A stretch of DNA of 8,014 nucleotides from JACJYE01 sp964432875 (GCA_964432875.1 CAYSPJ010000183.1:1-8014); one strand, 5' to 3'; shown: positions 1 through 5,697, numbered from the stretch's first letter. Program-made: numbers and translations. Notes: a model not told the origin generated them from the sequence alone.

Positions 1-83
1 AGCGTGCCCCGCACGCTGACATCCCGCTAAATGCGGATGAGCATTTAGCGGGGCCCACTGCCAGGCGGCCATAAGTACCTGGC
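1..83. repeat. Cluster of three small hairpins downstream of the M24 peptidase gene
   Basis: Three inverted repeats follow one another. AGCGTGC and GCACGCT (1-7 and 11-17) form a 7-bp stem with a 3-nt loop. CCCGCTAAATGC and GCATTTAGCGGG (23-34 and 41-52) form a perfect 12-bp stem with a 6-nt loop. GCCAGG and CCTGGC (60-65 and 78-83) form a 6-bp stem touching the stop codon of the minus-strand peptidase gene. The strong middle hairpin could act as a transcription terminator for that gene, but no T-run follows it on either strand. A palindromic intergenic repeat is an equally good reading. The first hairpin touches the window edge and may be longer. Confidence 0.6.
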
Positions 84-1451
84 CTACCGGCTGCCTCCAA
101 GCCCCGCTCTAGGCACCGTATAAATCCCCTCCTGCCGCCCATCGATAAACCAGAAGCCCGATTCATCGAAGAAGCCCTCCTCCTCCAGCATGATGCGGAT
201 CGTTTTATTCCAGTCAGGAATCAAGACCGCCGCATTCAATTCGATCGAATAAGCCGTATTGAAGCGCACCGGATAATCGCCCGTGCCCGGCACCTTGCCC
301 TGGTTGTCCCACATGCCGATAGCCGGGCCGGCAGCATGGCCATGAAACCCGATCGGGTGGGTATAAATAGTGCCGTCGATGCCCTCCGCCTTAGCCTGCG
401 CCAGCGCCTCAGCCAGGATTTCATTGCCCGTTTTGCCCGGGGCAAATTTGCTCACCAAGATATCCTGCAGGCGGTTGCCCTGCTTGAAGGCATCCTGCAG
501 TTGCTGCGGCACCTCCTGTTCATTCGGGCGCAGCACATAAGCGTGTTGTTGCATATCCGTATTCAGGCGCAGGTAAGTGATGCCAAAATCCACATGCAGC
601 AGATCGCCCGGCAAGATGACCTGGCCCTCGGGCCGGCGGGAGAAGCTGCGCAAGTGGCCAACATCATTCGGCTCGGCCCGCTGCACATCCACCGTAGGAT
701 GGAACCAGGTATCCAGGCCCAGCTCGCGTACCCGCTGGCGGTACCACCACACCAGATCGTCAGTAGTCGTAACCCCGGGCTGGATCGCCTTTTCCGACAA
801 ACCCTCCTGCACGATGAGATGAGCAATGCGGCAAATCTGCCCGTATAGCGCTTTCTCCTTTGCGGTGCGGGTTTCCAGCCAGGCTACGGCCAGCCCTTCA
901 GCCGATACGAGGCGTTGGCGGAAAGCCGCTGGCAGGTTTTTCACCAATAACTCGTATTCAGTATGCACCAAACCGTCGGCCAAGCCATAGGTATCAGAAG
1001 TGTTGATGCCGATTTTTTGCGGGTTGCGCGCCCGGATAATCTCCACCAGCGCCTCCCATTGGTCGGGATAGACGTTGAGGTCCCACTCGGCTTTGAGCAG
1101 GCCCACATCGTAGCGGGCGATGGCCAGCTTTTCCAGCTCCTCGCCCGGCCCGCGATCGTAAAACACCATGACGGTGCGGCGGCGGGCCGAAAGCCATTCA
1201 GCGGGCAGCATCGTCTTCATCACCGGGTCTTCGTTGTATTCCCGAGAGATGAGGATCCACATATCAATACCCTCGCGGCGCATCAGCCCAGGCAGGAGGT
1301 TATTGAAGCGGTCCTCCAGCATTTCGTTGACCAGCCCCGCCTGGGCCCGCTCGTCGAGGATGAGCGGATAGCCCGGCTGAGCCGGGAGGCGGGGTAAAGC
1401 CATTAGTAGTAGGCATATTGCCAGCAGCAATACAGATAAAAATCTAATCAT
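84..1451 (-). CDS. Secreted M24-family metallopeptidase (Xaa-Pro aminopeptidase-like)
   Basis: The protein has 455 residues and is probably a metal-dependent aminopeptidase or prolidase-like enzyme of the creatinase/aminopeptidase-P fold, exported to the periplasm or beyond. Residues 1-25 look like a signal peptide: MIR, a long Leu-rich core, then LPAQ. This decides the start, because upstream in-frame TTG and ATG codons would place a hydrophilic stretch before the signal sequence. The N-terminal half matches the usual creatinase N-terminal domain. The C-terminal half is the pita-bread domain with all five expected metal ligands recognisable: D288 in HVDFG, D299 in NTDMQ, H365 in THPIGFHGH, E404 in YSIELN and a glutamate in LEEEGFF near residue 423. 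It should therefore be catalytically competent. The gene diverges from the rhodanese gene with a 111-bp spacer. Substrate is unknown; prolidase, aminopeptidase P or a creatinase-like amidinohydrolase cannot be separated by eye. Confidence 0.9.
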   Translation of the reverse strand: MIRFLSVLLLAICLLLMALPRLPAQPGYPLILDERAQAGLVNEMLEDRFNNLLPGLMRREGIDMWILISREYNEDPVMKTMLPAEWLSARRRTVMVFYDRGPGEELEKLAIARYDVGLLKAEWDLNVYPDQWEALVEIIRARNPQKIGINTSDTYGLADGLVHTEYELLVKNLPAAFRQRLVSAEGLAVAWLETRTAKEKALYGQICRIAHLIVQEGLSEKAIQPGVTTTDDLVWWYRQRVRELGLDTWFHPTVDVQRAEPNDVGHLRSFSRRPEGQVILPGDLLHVDFGITYLRLNTDMQQHAYVLRPNEQEVPQQLQDAFKQGNRLQDILVSKFAPGKTGNEILAEALAQAKAEGIDGTIYTHPIGFHGHAAGPAIGMWDNQGKVPGTGDYPVRFNTAYSIELNAAVLIPDWNKTIRIMLEEEGFFDESGFWFIDGRQEGIYTVPRAGLGGSR

Positions 1452-1534
1452 CGGTAGTCCCTTTTTGTGCTTGCCCCGGCGGCCATCTCCCGGCTCTGTG
1501 ACCAGCTTCACTGACATTCGCCCCGCCAAGCGGT

Positions 1535-1542
1535 TAACTTTG
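1535..1542 (+). promoter_or_regulatory. Bacteroidota-type -7 element for the rhodanese gene
   Basis: TAACTTTG is an exact match to the TAnnTTTG consensus used by the primary sigma factor of Bacteroidota. It lies 20 bp before the start codon, giving a very short A-rich leader (CAAAAAAAGTAAAAAACC) typical of this phylum. No good TTG-type -33 element is seen at the expected distance, which lowers confidence. Confidence 0.5.
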
Positions 1543-1562
1543 CACAAAAAAAGTAAAAAACC

Positions 1563-1862
1563 ATGAATCTAGTAGAAGTTTTTAGCCAGGACAACCCCAC
1601 TTTGATCGATGTGCGCGAGCCCTTTGAGTTCGCGATGGGCCATGCCCCGGGTGCCTTGAACATCCCCCTGGGCAGCGTGCCCGCACGAGTGGACGAGTTC
1701 CGCAACATGCCCCAACCTATCGTTTTGTACTGCCGCAGCGGCAACCGCAGCGGGCAGGCCATGATGTTCCTCAAAGCTTGTGGCATCGCCGAAGCCTACA
1801 ACGCCGGCAGCCTCGAGGATGTCCAGTACTTCCAGTATGAGGCCGCTCGGAAGAGGGCGTAA
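1563..1862 (+). CDS. Single-domain rhodanese-like sulfurtransferase
   Basis: This 99-residue cytosolic protein consists of one rhodanese domain, in the size class of GlpE/PspE-type proteins. Such enzymes carry sulfur as a persulfide on a catalytic cysteine and pass it to thiol acceptors or cyanide. The conserved N-terminal motif LIDVREPFEF (residues 14-23) and the substrate-side H27 are followed by ALNIPLG (31-37). The active-site loop CRSGNRS has catalytic C57 and the usual six-residue length of sulfur-handling rather than arsenate/phosphatase-type rhodaneses. There is no signal peptide. The start is supported by the adjacent -7 element and A-rich leader. It stands alone as a transcription unit, divergent from the peptidase. 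A sulfur-delivery link to the suf operon about 2.2 kb away is possible but is only speculation from proximity. Confidence 0.92.
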   Translation: MNLVEVFSQDNPTLIDVREPFEFAMGHAPGALNIPLGSVPARVDEFRNMPQPIVLYCRSGNRSGQAMMFLKACGIAEAYNAGSLEDVQYFQYEAARKRA

Positions 1863-1865
1863 CAA

Positions 1866-1924
1866 GGTTAAAGGGTTAGGGTTAAAGGTTAAAGGGGGGC
1901 TCCTGCAGCCCACTTTAACCTTTA
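1866..1924. repeat. Inverted GTTAAAG heptamer repeats forming a long hairpin that abuts the assembly gap
   Basis: Four in-phase heptamers lie at 1867-1894: GTTAAAG, the variant GGTTAGG, GTTAAAG and GTTAAAG. The complementary CTTTAAC heptamer, followed by CTTTA, lies at 1913-1924 and then sequence is lost to Ns. TAAAGGTTAAAG (1883-1894) pairs perfectly with CTTTAACCTTTA (1913-1924). The intervening segment has its own 5-bp GC stem (GGGCT 1897-1901 with AGCCC 1907-1911, loop CCTGC). The whole could fold as one extended hairpin just after the rhodanese stop codon. It could serve as a terminator, but the repetitive heptamers suggest an intergenic repeat element. Confidence 0.65.
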
Positions 1925-2024
1925 NNNNNNNNNNNNNNNNNNNNNNNNNNNNNNNNNNNNNNNNNNNNNNNNNNNNNNNNNNNNNNNNNNNNNNNNNNNN
2001 NNNNNNNNNNNNNNNNNNNNNNNN
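1925..2024. other. Assembly gap of exactly 100 N
   Basis: One hundred consecutive Ns, the conventional placeholder for a scaffold gap of unknown length. The true distance between the rhodanese gene and the lipoprotein gene is therefore unknown, and further sequence or genes may be missing here. The gap starts inside the inverted heptamer repeat, which is a plausible cause of the assembly break. Confidence 0.95.
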
Positions 2025-2035
2025 CCTTGAATAAG

Positions 2036-2043
2036 TATCTTTG
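2036..2043 (+). promoter_or_regulatory. Bacteroidota-type -7 element for the FGE-like lipoprotein gene
   Basis: TATCTTTG matches TAnnTTTG exactly and lies 24 bp before the chosen ATG. The matching -33 element would fall in the assembly gap and cannot be examined. The placement argues against translation starting at the in-frame TTG at 2041, because that codon lies inside the promoter element. Confidence 0.5.
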
Positions 2044-2066
2044 CCGGCACAATCAATTCCCGGCAA
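2041..2066. promoter_or_regulatory. Perfect 7-bp inverted repeat between promoter and start codon
   Basis: TTGCCGG (2041-2047) and CCGGCAA (2060-2066) are exact reverse complements separated by 12 bp. They span the last bases of the -7 element, the expected transcription start and the leader up to 1 bp before the ATG. The position suits a repressor operator. An RNA hairpin is less likely because the left arm would lie mostly upstream of the transcript start. No regulator is identifiable. Confidence 0.35.
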
Positions 2067-2067
2067 C

Positions 2068-2820
2068 ATGACCAAAAACATCGTCAGTACCCTTTTAGCC
2101 CTGATTTTCTTGTTTTCCTGTACTTCCGGCCCACTGCCGCAAGAGCAGCTCGTTTGGGTAGAAGAAGGCGGTTTCTGGATCGACCGCTACGAAGTGACCG
2201 TAGGCGCGTTTCGGGAATTTGTGCAAACCACCAGCTACCGCACCACCTCCGACAGCCTTGGCTGGTCGGGTGTTTTTGATTTAAGCTTGCCCGGCTGGGC
2301 CGTTATTGAGGGTGCCAACTGGGAATTCCCCGATGGTAAAACCCCGGCTAATCCGCAAGAGCCGGCCCGGCACATCAGCTATTACGACGCCTGCGCCTAT
2401 TGCGCCTGGAAAGGCGGCACCCTGCCTGCTGCCGAAGAGTGGGACCTGGCCGCCGGCCCCGAACCCTTGCCCGGCAATATCTGGCAAGGCCCCTTCCCCT
2501 ACCGCGATGAGGGCGAAGACGGCTATGCCGCCAGAGTCGCCCCAGTGGGCAAATTCCCGCCCAATGAATTGGGTATCTACGACATGTTCGGCAACGTCTG
2601 GGAATGGACCCTTTCCGAATTTGATGGCAAACACCACGGCAATGCTTTTATCGGTGGTCAGCTTACCCCCGAAACCATCGAAAACGGCAGGATCATCAAG
2701 GGCGGCAGCTACCTGTGCGACGACAACGTCTGCTCGGGCTTCATCCCCGAACGCTTTCAGGTCACTCCTGAGGACTCCGGCCTGGACCACCTCGGCTTCC
2801 GCTGCGTGTTTCGGCAGTGA
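2068..2820 (+). CDS. Lipoprotein with formylglycine-generating-enzyme (FGE/SUMF1) fold
   Basis: The protein has 250 residues. Residues 1-18 form a lipoprotein signal (MTKN, hydrophobic core, LFSC lipobox with lipidated C18), so it should be membrane-anchored outside the cytoplasm. The rest matches the FGE-sulfatase/C-type-lectin-like family: DRYEVTVGAF (about 39-48), YYDACAYCAW (105-114), WQGPFPY (139-145), a DGY...PVGKFPPNELGIYDMFGNVWEW region ending at 180, GGSYLC (212-217) and LGFRCV (242-247). C217 and C222 reproduce the CxxxxC spacing of the copper-binding catalytic pair of aerobic FGE. However, the RYRxAAR stretch normally following it is diverged (SGFIPERFQ), and the N-terminal GGxFxMG hairpin is shortened to EEGGFWIDRYEVT. 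It could be a formylglycine-forming enzyme, or a structural relative such as the GldJ/GldK lipoproteins, which are longer and gliding-related. No sulfatase is nearby. The ATG at 2068 is preferred over TTG at 2041. Confidence 0.85.
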   Translation: MTKNIVSTLLALIFLFSCTSGPLPQEQLVWVEEGGFWIDRYEVTVGAFREFVQTTSYRTTSDSLGWSGVFDLSLPGWAVIEGANWEFPDGKTPANPQEPARHISYYDACAYCAWKGGTLPAAEEWDLAAGPEPLPGNIWQGPFPYRDEGEDGYAARVAPVGKFPPNELGIYDMFGNVWEWTLSEFDGKHHGNAFIGGQLTPETIENGRIIKGGSYLCDDNVCSGFIPERFQVTPEDSGLDHLGFRCVFRQ

Positions 2821-2912
2821 AGCGGATTCCCCGCCGCTGAAACCCTAAAATTTCTACCCAAAATCCAAACCCATCTCTTACCTTTATCCCCGCATACAAA
2901 AGCGACACCTGC

Positions 2913-3872
2913 ATGATACAGATCACCGACCTCCCCCCCGACTACGTCCAGGCAGAGATTAATGCCCTGAAAACTCATTTAAACGATTCCATCCCGCCCA
3001 GGAAAATGGATCACAATCTGCTGATCGCCACCTGGAACATCCGCGCCTTTGGCGACCTGACCCGCAAATGGGCTTCCGAAGACGACGATAGCCCCCGGCG
3101 AGACCTCCATTCCGTGCTCTGTATCGCGGAAATCCTCTCTCGCTTCGACGTCATCGCCATTCAAGAAGTCAAATCCAACCTCCGCGCACTACGGGATACG
3201 CTGAAGGTGATGGGCAGCCATTGGGGCCTCATCCTGACCGATGTAACCGAAGGCTCAGCCGGCAATGATGAGCGCATGGCCTACCTCTTCGACACCCGCC
3301 GGGTACAGCTATCGGGCCTGGCCTGCGAGCTGGTCGTCCCCCAGGAGTGGCTCGGCGAAATCGGCTCCAATGCCCTGAGCAGCCAATTTGCCCGCACTCC
3401 CTACGCGGTCAGTTTCCGCTCCGGGAACAGCACGTTCATCCTGGTCACCCTTCACGTCCTTTACGGAAAAAAAGCCCAGGAGCGCATCCCCGAGCTACGC
3501 GCCATCGCCCGCTGGATGGCCAATTGGGCCAAAAGCACCCACACCTACCACCAAAACCTCATCGTCTTGGGCGACTTCAACATCGAAGCCCGCGGCGACT
3601 TGCTGAGCCAGACCTTCCTCTCCGAGGGCTTATACGTGCCTCCTGCCCTGGAAAATACCACCCGCTCCATCTTCAATGAAACGAAATACTACGATCATAT
3701 CGCCTGGTTCGACGGTGTCAATGGCGCCCCCCGCCTCTCCATGGAATTCATCCAGGGGGGCAACTTCGACTTCGTCGGCAAAACCCTCGTCGATCTCAAC
3801 CTCACCAAAAACCAACTCTCCTGGCGCCTCTCCGACCATTACCCGCTCTGGGCAGAGTTTGCGGTAGAGTAG
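2913..3872 (+). CDS. Endonuclease/exonuclease/phosphatase (EEP, DNase I-like) family protein
   Basis: The protein has 319 residues, no signal peptide and no membrane segment, so it is probably cytosolic. It is a single EEP domain spanning about residues 34-318, a fold that hydrolyses phosphodiester or phosphomonoester bonds with a divalent metal. All core catalytic residues appear present: N42 in ATWNIRAF, E85 in IAIQEV, H181 in VTLHVLYG, D221 and N223 in VLGDFNIE, and D308-H309 in LSDHYPLW. YDHIAWF (260-266) is the substrate-side strand typical of the family. The first 33 residues form a short extension outside the domain. The gene follows the lipoprotein gene by 92 bp. A near-consensus -7 element (TACCTTTA, 2879-2886) lies in that gap, so it may have its own promoter. 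Whether the substrate is DNA, RNA, a sugar phosphate or a lipid cannot be told from sequence. Confidence 0.9.
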   Translation: MIQITDLPPDYVQAEINALKTHLNDSIPPRKMDHNLLIATWNIRAFGDLTRKWASEDDDSPRRDLHSVLCIAEILSRFDVIAIQEVKSNLRALRDTLKVMGSHWGLILTDVTEGSAGNDERMAYLFDTRRVQLSGLACELVVPQEWLGEIGSNALSSQFARTPYAVSFRSGNSTFILVTLHVLYGKKAQERIPELRAIARWMANWAKSTHTYHQNLIVLGDFNIEARGDLLSQTFLSEGLYVPPALENTTRSIFNETKYYDHIAWFDGVNGAPRLSMEFIQGGNFDFVGKTLVDLNLTKNQLSWRLSDHYPLWAEFAVE

Positions 3873-3993
3873 GGATTGTATGGGGTGGGTATATATTACT
3901 ATATGGTAGAAGCGTTGAACTGCCCCAAACGATGAACCCATAGCTGTGCTCAAAAAAATATCCACAAAAAAACATCCTACCCGCCTAAACCTT

Positions 3994-4015
3994 ATTTATA
4001 CTTTTTTGTATAAAT
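3994..4015. promoter_or_regulatory. AT-rich inverted repeat upstream of sufB, candidate operator
   Basis: ATTTATAC (3994-4001) and GTATAAAT (4008-4015) form a perfect 8-bp inverted repeat around a T6 spacer, centred about 68 bp before the sufB start codon. A near-match to the Bacteroidota -7 element (TACTTTTT, 3999-4006) lies inside it, so a bound regulator could block transcription of the suf operon. SUF operons are commonly iron- or redox-regulated (Fur, IscR/SufR-type), but this site does not clearly match any of those that I know. No -33 element is evident. The remaining spacer, 3873-3993, is AT-rich, with only a weak 5-bp AT-only hairpin at 3891-3904. Confidence 0.4.
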
Positions 4016-4072
4016 TCCTGACATTTGCGTTGAATTAGTCTAAATAAGCAACCGCAGCAAAAATACTGAATT

Positions 4073-5527
4073 ATGAGCGAGACCAGCCAGTCTATGCAAA
4101 CCCTGGAAGAACATACCAGGAGCGACTACAAATACGGCTTCACCAGCGATATCGAATCTGACGTCATCCCCAAAGGCCTGGATGAGAGCGTGGTGCGCCT
4201 TATCTCCCAAAAGAAGAACGAACCAGAGTGGTTGACCGAGTGGCGCCTCAAGGCCTTCGCCCAATGGCAGCAGATGAAAGAACCCAATTGGCAAAATGTC
4301 CACTATCCCCCTATCGACTACCAGGACATGATCTACTACGCGGCCCCCAAGCCCAAAAAGCAACTGGCAAGCCTGGATGAAGTCGATCCCGACCTATTGG
4401 AAACCTTCAATAAACTAGGCATCCCCCTCGACGAGCAAAAACTCCTGTCCGGTGTGGCCGTCGATGCCGTATTGGACAGCGTCTCGGTTAAAACCACCTA
4501 TAAAGAAAAGCTAGCCGAACTGGGCATTATCTTCTCCTCCTTCAGCGAGGCGGTGCACGAACACCCCGAGCTGATCAAAAAATACCTCGGCTCGGTAGTG
4601 CCGCCCAACGACAACTACTTCGCCGCCCTCAATTCAGCGGTATTTAGTGATGGCTCTTTCGTCTATATACCCAAGGGCGTGCGCTGCCCGATGGAGCTGT
4701 CCACCTATTTCCGCATCAACGAGCGCAATACCGGCCAGTTTGAGCGCACCCTCATCGTCGCCGAAGAAGGCAGCCACGTCAGCTACCTCGAAGGCTGCAC
4801 CGCTCCTATGCGCGACGAAAACCAGTTGCATGCCGCCGTGGTGGAGCTCATCACCTTGGATAATGCCACCATTAAATACTCTACCGTCCAAAACTGGTAC
4901 CCCGGCGATAAAAACGGCGTGGGCGGCATCTACAACTTCGTGACTAAGCGCGGCCTATGTGCTGGCAGAAACTCTAAAATCACCTGGACCCAAGTTGAGA
5001 CCGGCTCGGCCATCACCTGGAAGTACCCCAGCTGCATCCTCAAGGGCGACAACTCCGTAGGCGAGTTCTACTCGGTGGCCGTCACCAACAATTACCAGCA
5101 GGCCGATACCGGTACCAAGATGATCCACCTGGGTAAGAATACCAAGAGTACCATCATCTCCAAGGGGATCTCCGCCGGCTTTAGCAACAACTCCTACCGC
5201 GGCCTGGTCAAAATCGGCAAAAAAGCGGAAAACGCCCACAACTTCTCCCAGTGCGATTCCCTGCTCATGGGCGATAAGTGCGGCGCACACACCTTCCCTT
5301 ACCTGGAGGTAGAAAATAATACCGCCAAAGTTGAACACGAAGCGACTACTTCCAAAATCGGCGAAGACCAGCTCTTCTACCTCATGCAGCGCGGCCTGAG
5401 CGAGGAAGACGCCGTCAACATGATCGTCAACGGCTACTGCAAAGAAGTTTTCAACGAACTGCCCATGGAGTTCGCCGTGGAGGCGCAAAAATTGCTGGCC
5501 ATCAGCCTGGAGGGCAGCGTGGGTTAA
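4073..5527 (+). CDS. sufB: Fe-S cluster assembly scaffold protein SufB
   Basis: The protein has 484 residues, close to the usual length for SufB (495 in E. coli), and is cytosolic. SufB forms the SufBC2D complex and provides the main site where sulfur and iron are assembled into nascent clusters. The right-handed beta-helix core and flanking helical regions are recognisable throughout: YIPKGVRCPMELSTYFRIN (from about 198), LEGCTAPMRDENQLHAAVVEL (from about 239) and AHTFPYLEV (405-413). The C-terminus EFAVEAQKLLAISLEGSVG is near-invariant in the family. Catalytic-path residues are kept: C242 (E. coli C254), C394 in SQCDSLLMG (E. coli C405, at the SufD interface), and H422-E423 in VEHEATTS (E. 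coli H433-E434). The ATG at 4073 has an A-rich leader typical of the phylum. It is the first gene of the suf cluster, with a 200-bp upstream region holding a candidate operator. Confidence 0.98.
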   Translation: MSETSQSMQTLEEHTRSDYKYGFTSDIESDVIPKGLDESVVRLISQKKNEPEWLTEWRLKAFAQWQQMKEPNWQNVHYPPIDYQDMIYYAAPKPKKQLASLDEVDPDLLETFNKLGIPLDEQKLLSGVAVDAVLDSVSVKTTYKEKLAELGIIFSSFSEAVHEHPELIKKYLGSVVPPNDNYFAALNSAVFSDGSFVYIPKGVRCPMELSTYFRINERNTGQFERTLIVAEEGSHVSYLEGCTAPMRDENQLHAAVVELITLDNATIKYSTVQNWYPGDKNGVGGIYNFVTKRGLCAGRNSKITWTQVETGSAITWKYPSCILKGDNSVGEFYSVAVTNNYQQADTGTKMIHLGKNTKSTIISKGISAGFSNNSYRGLVKIGKKAENAHNFSQCDSLLMGDKCGAHTFPYLEVENNTAKVEHEATTSKIGEDQLFYLMQRGLSEEDAVNMIVNGYCKEVFNELPMEFAVEAQKLLAISLEGSVG

Positions 5528-5533
5528 ACGATG

Positions 5534-5554
5534 GATGGGTGGATGCCGCCCATC
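5534..5554 (+). repeat. Hairpin shortly after the sufB stop codon
   Basis: GATGGGTGG (5534-5542) pairs with CCGCCCATC (5546-5554) around the loop ATG. This gives 9 bp with one T-G wobble in DNA terms (G-U in RNA), starting 6 bp after the sufB stop codon. The sequence that follows (ATATTGTTTG) is only moderately T-rich, so this could be a weak terminator/attenuator or an mRNA 3'-end stabiliser. Its ATGGG/CCCAT arms recur in the hairpin at 5652-5668. Confidence 0.5.
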
Positions 5555-5567
5555 ATATTGTTTGTAT

Positions 5568-5595
5568 GTAGAGAAAATTCATGAATTTTCTCTAC
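5568..5595. repeat. 28-bp perfect palindrome in the sufB-sufC spacer
   Basis: GTAGAGAAAATTCA (5568-5581) is followed without spacer by its exact reverse complement TGAATTTTCTCTAC (5582-5595). This is fourteen base pairs with no mismatch, ending precisely in GTAGAGA and TCTCTAC. Palindromes with these same GTAGAGA ends and variable centres are, to my recollection, common dispersed intergenic elements in some cyanobacteria and Bacteroidota. This is probably a copy of such an element rather than a protein-binding site unique to suf. As RNA it would form a hairpin between sufB and sufC. Confidence 0.8.
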
Positions 5596-5597
5596 GA

Positions 5598-5650
5598 CCG
5601 ACAACCCGACAACCAACAACCCGACAACCAACAACCCGACAACCAACAAC
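5598..5650. repeat. 15-bp tandem repeat (minisatellite) in the sufB-sufC spacer
   Basis: Three identical copies of CCGACAACCAACAAC occupy 5606-5650, preceded by a partial copy CCGACAAC at 5598-5605. The unit can itself be seen as alternating ACAACCCG (8 bp) and ACAACCA (7 bp) derived from ACAACC. It begins 2 bp after the 28-bp palindrome. No start codon or coding context supports translation. Copy number is likely to vary between strains, as is usual for perfect short tandem repeats. Confidence 0.85.
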
Positions 5651-5651
5651 C

Positions 5652-5668
5652 AATGGGCACCGCCCATT
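5652..5668 (+). repeat. Hairpin upstream of sufC
   Basis: AATGGGC (5652-5658) pairs perfectly with GCCCATT (5662-5668) around the loop ACC, 29 bp before the sufC start codon. Its arms share ATGGG and GCCCAT with the hairpin at 5534-5554. The two structures therefore bracket the palindrome and tandem repeat, and their arms could also pair with each other. Confidence 0.5.
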
Positions 5669-5697
5669 TCCATAAACAAATGAATTAAAACCACATC

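Noticed and set aside
336..848. Open frame opposite the M24 peptidase gene
   Set aside because: It lies wholly antisense within a well-supported enzyme gene and has no recognisable motif. Long shadow frames are expected in GC-rich coding DNA with C-biased third positions.
1452..1547. N-terminal extension of the M24 peptidase from TTG at 1547 or ATG at 1517
   Set aside because: The extension is hydrophilic and would bury the signal peptide. Starting at 1451 places the signal sequence at the N-terminus.
1866..1894. Telomere-like GGTTAGGG repeat
   Set aside because: Only one GGGTTAGGG word occurs, as a variant inside GTTAAAG heptamers. There is no telomeric context in a bacterial spacer.
2281..2790. 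Open frame antisense to the FGE-like gene
   Set aside because: It is Gly/Ala/Val-rich mirror coding of the real gene, with no domain and no promoter.
2821..2838. Hairpin terminator after the FGE-like gene (AGCGG with CCGCT)
   Set aside because: Only a 5-bp stem with an 8-nt loop and no T-run; indistinguishable from chance.
2879..2886. Promoter TACCTTTA before the EEP-family gene
   Set aside because: One mismatch to TAnnTTTG and no -33 element. It is kept only as a remark in the gene entry.
4955..5488. Open frame antisense to sufB
   Set aside because: It lies inside a near-invariant family gene and its translation resembles no protein. It is treated as a shadow, as are similar frames opposite sufC (5824-6414) and sufD (7266-7844).
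5598..5650. CRISPR-like array
   Set aside because: The copies are 15 bp and directly abutting, with no unique spacers, so this is a simple tandem repeat.
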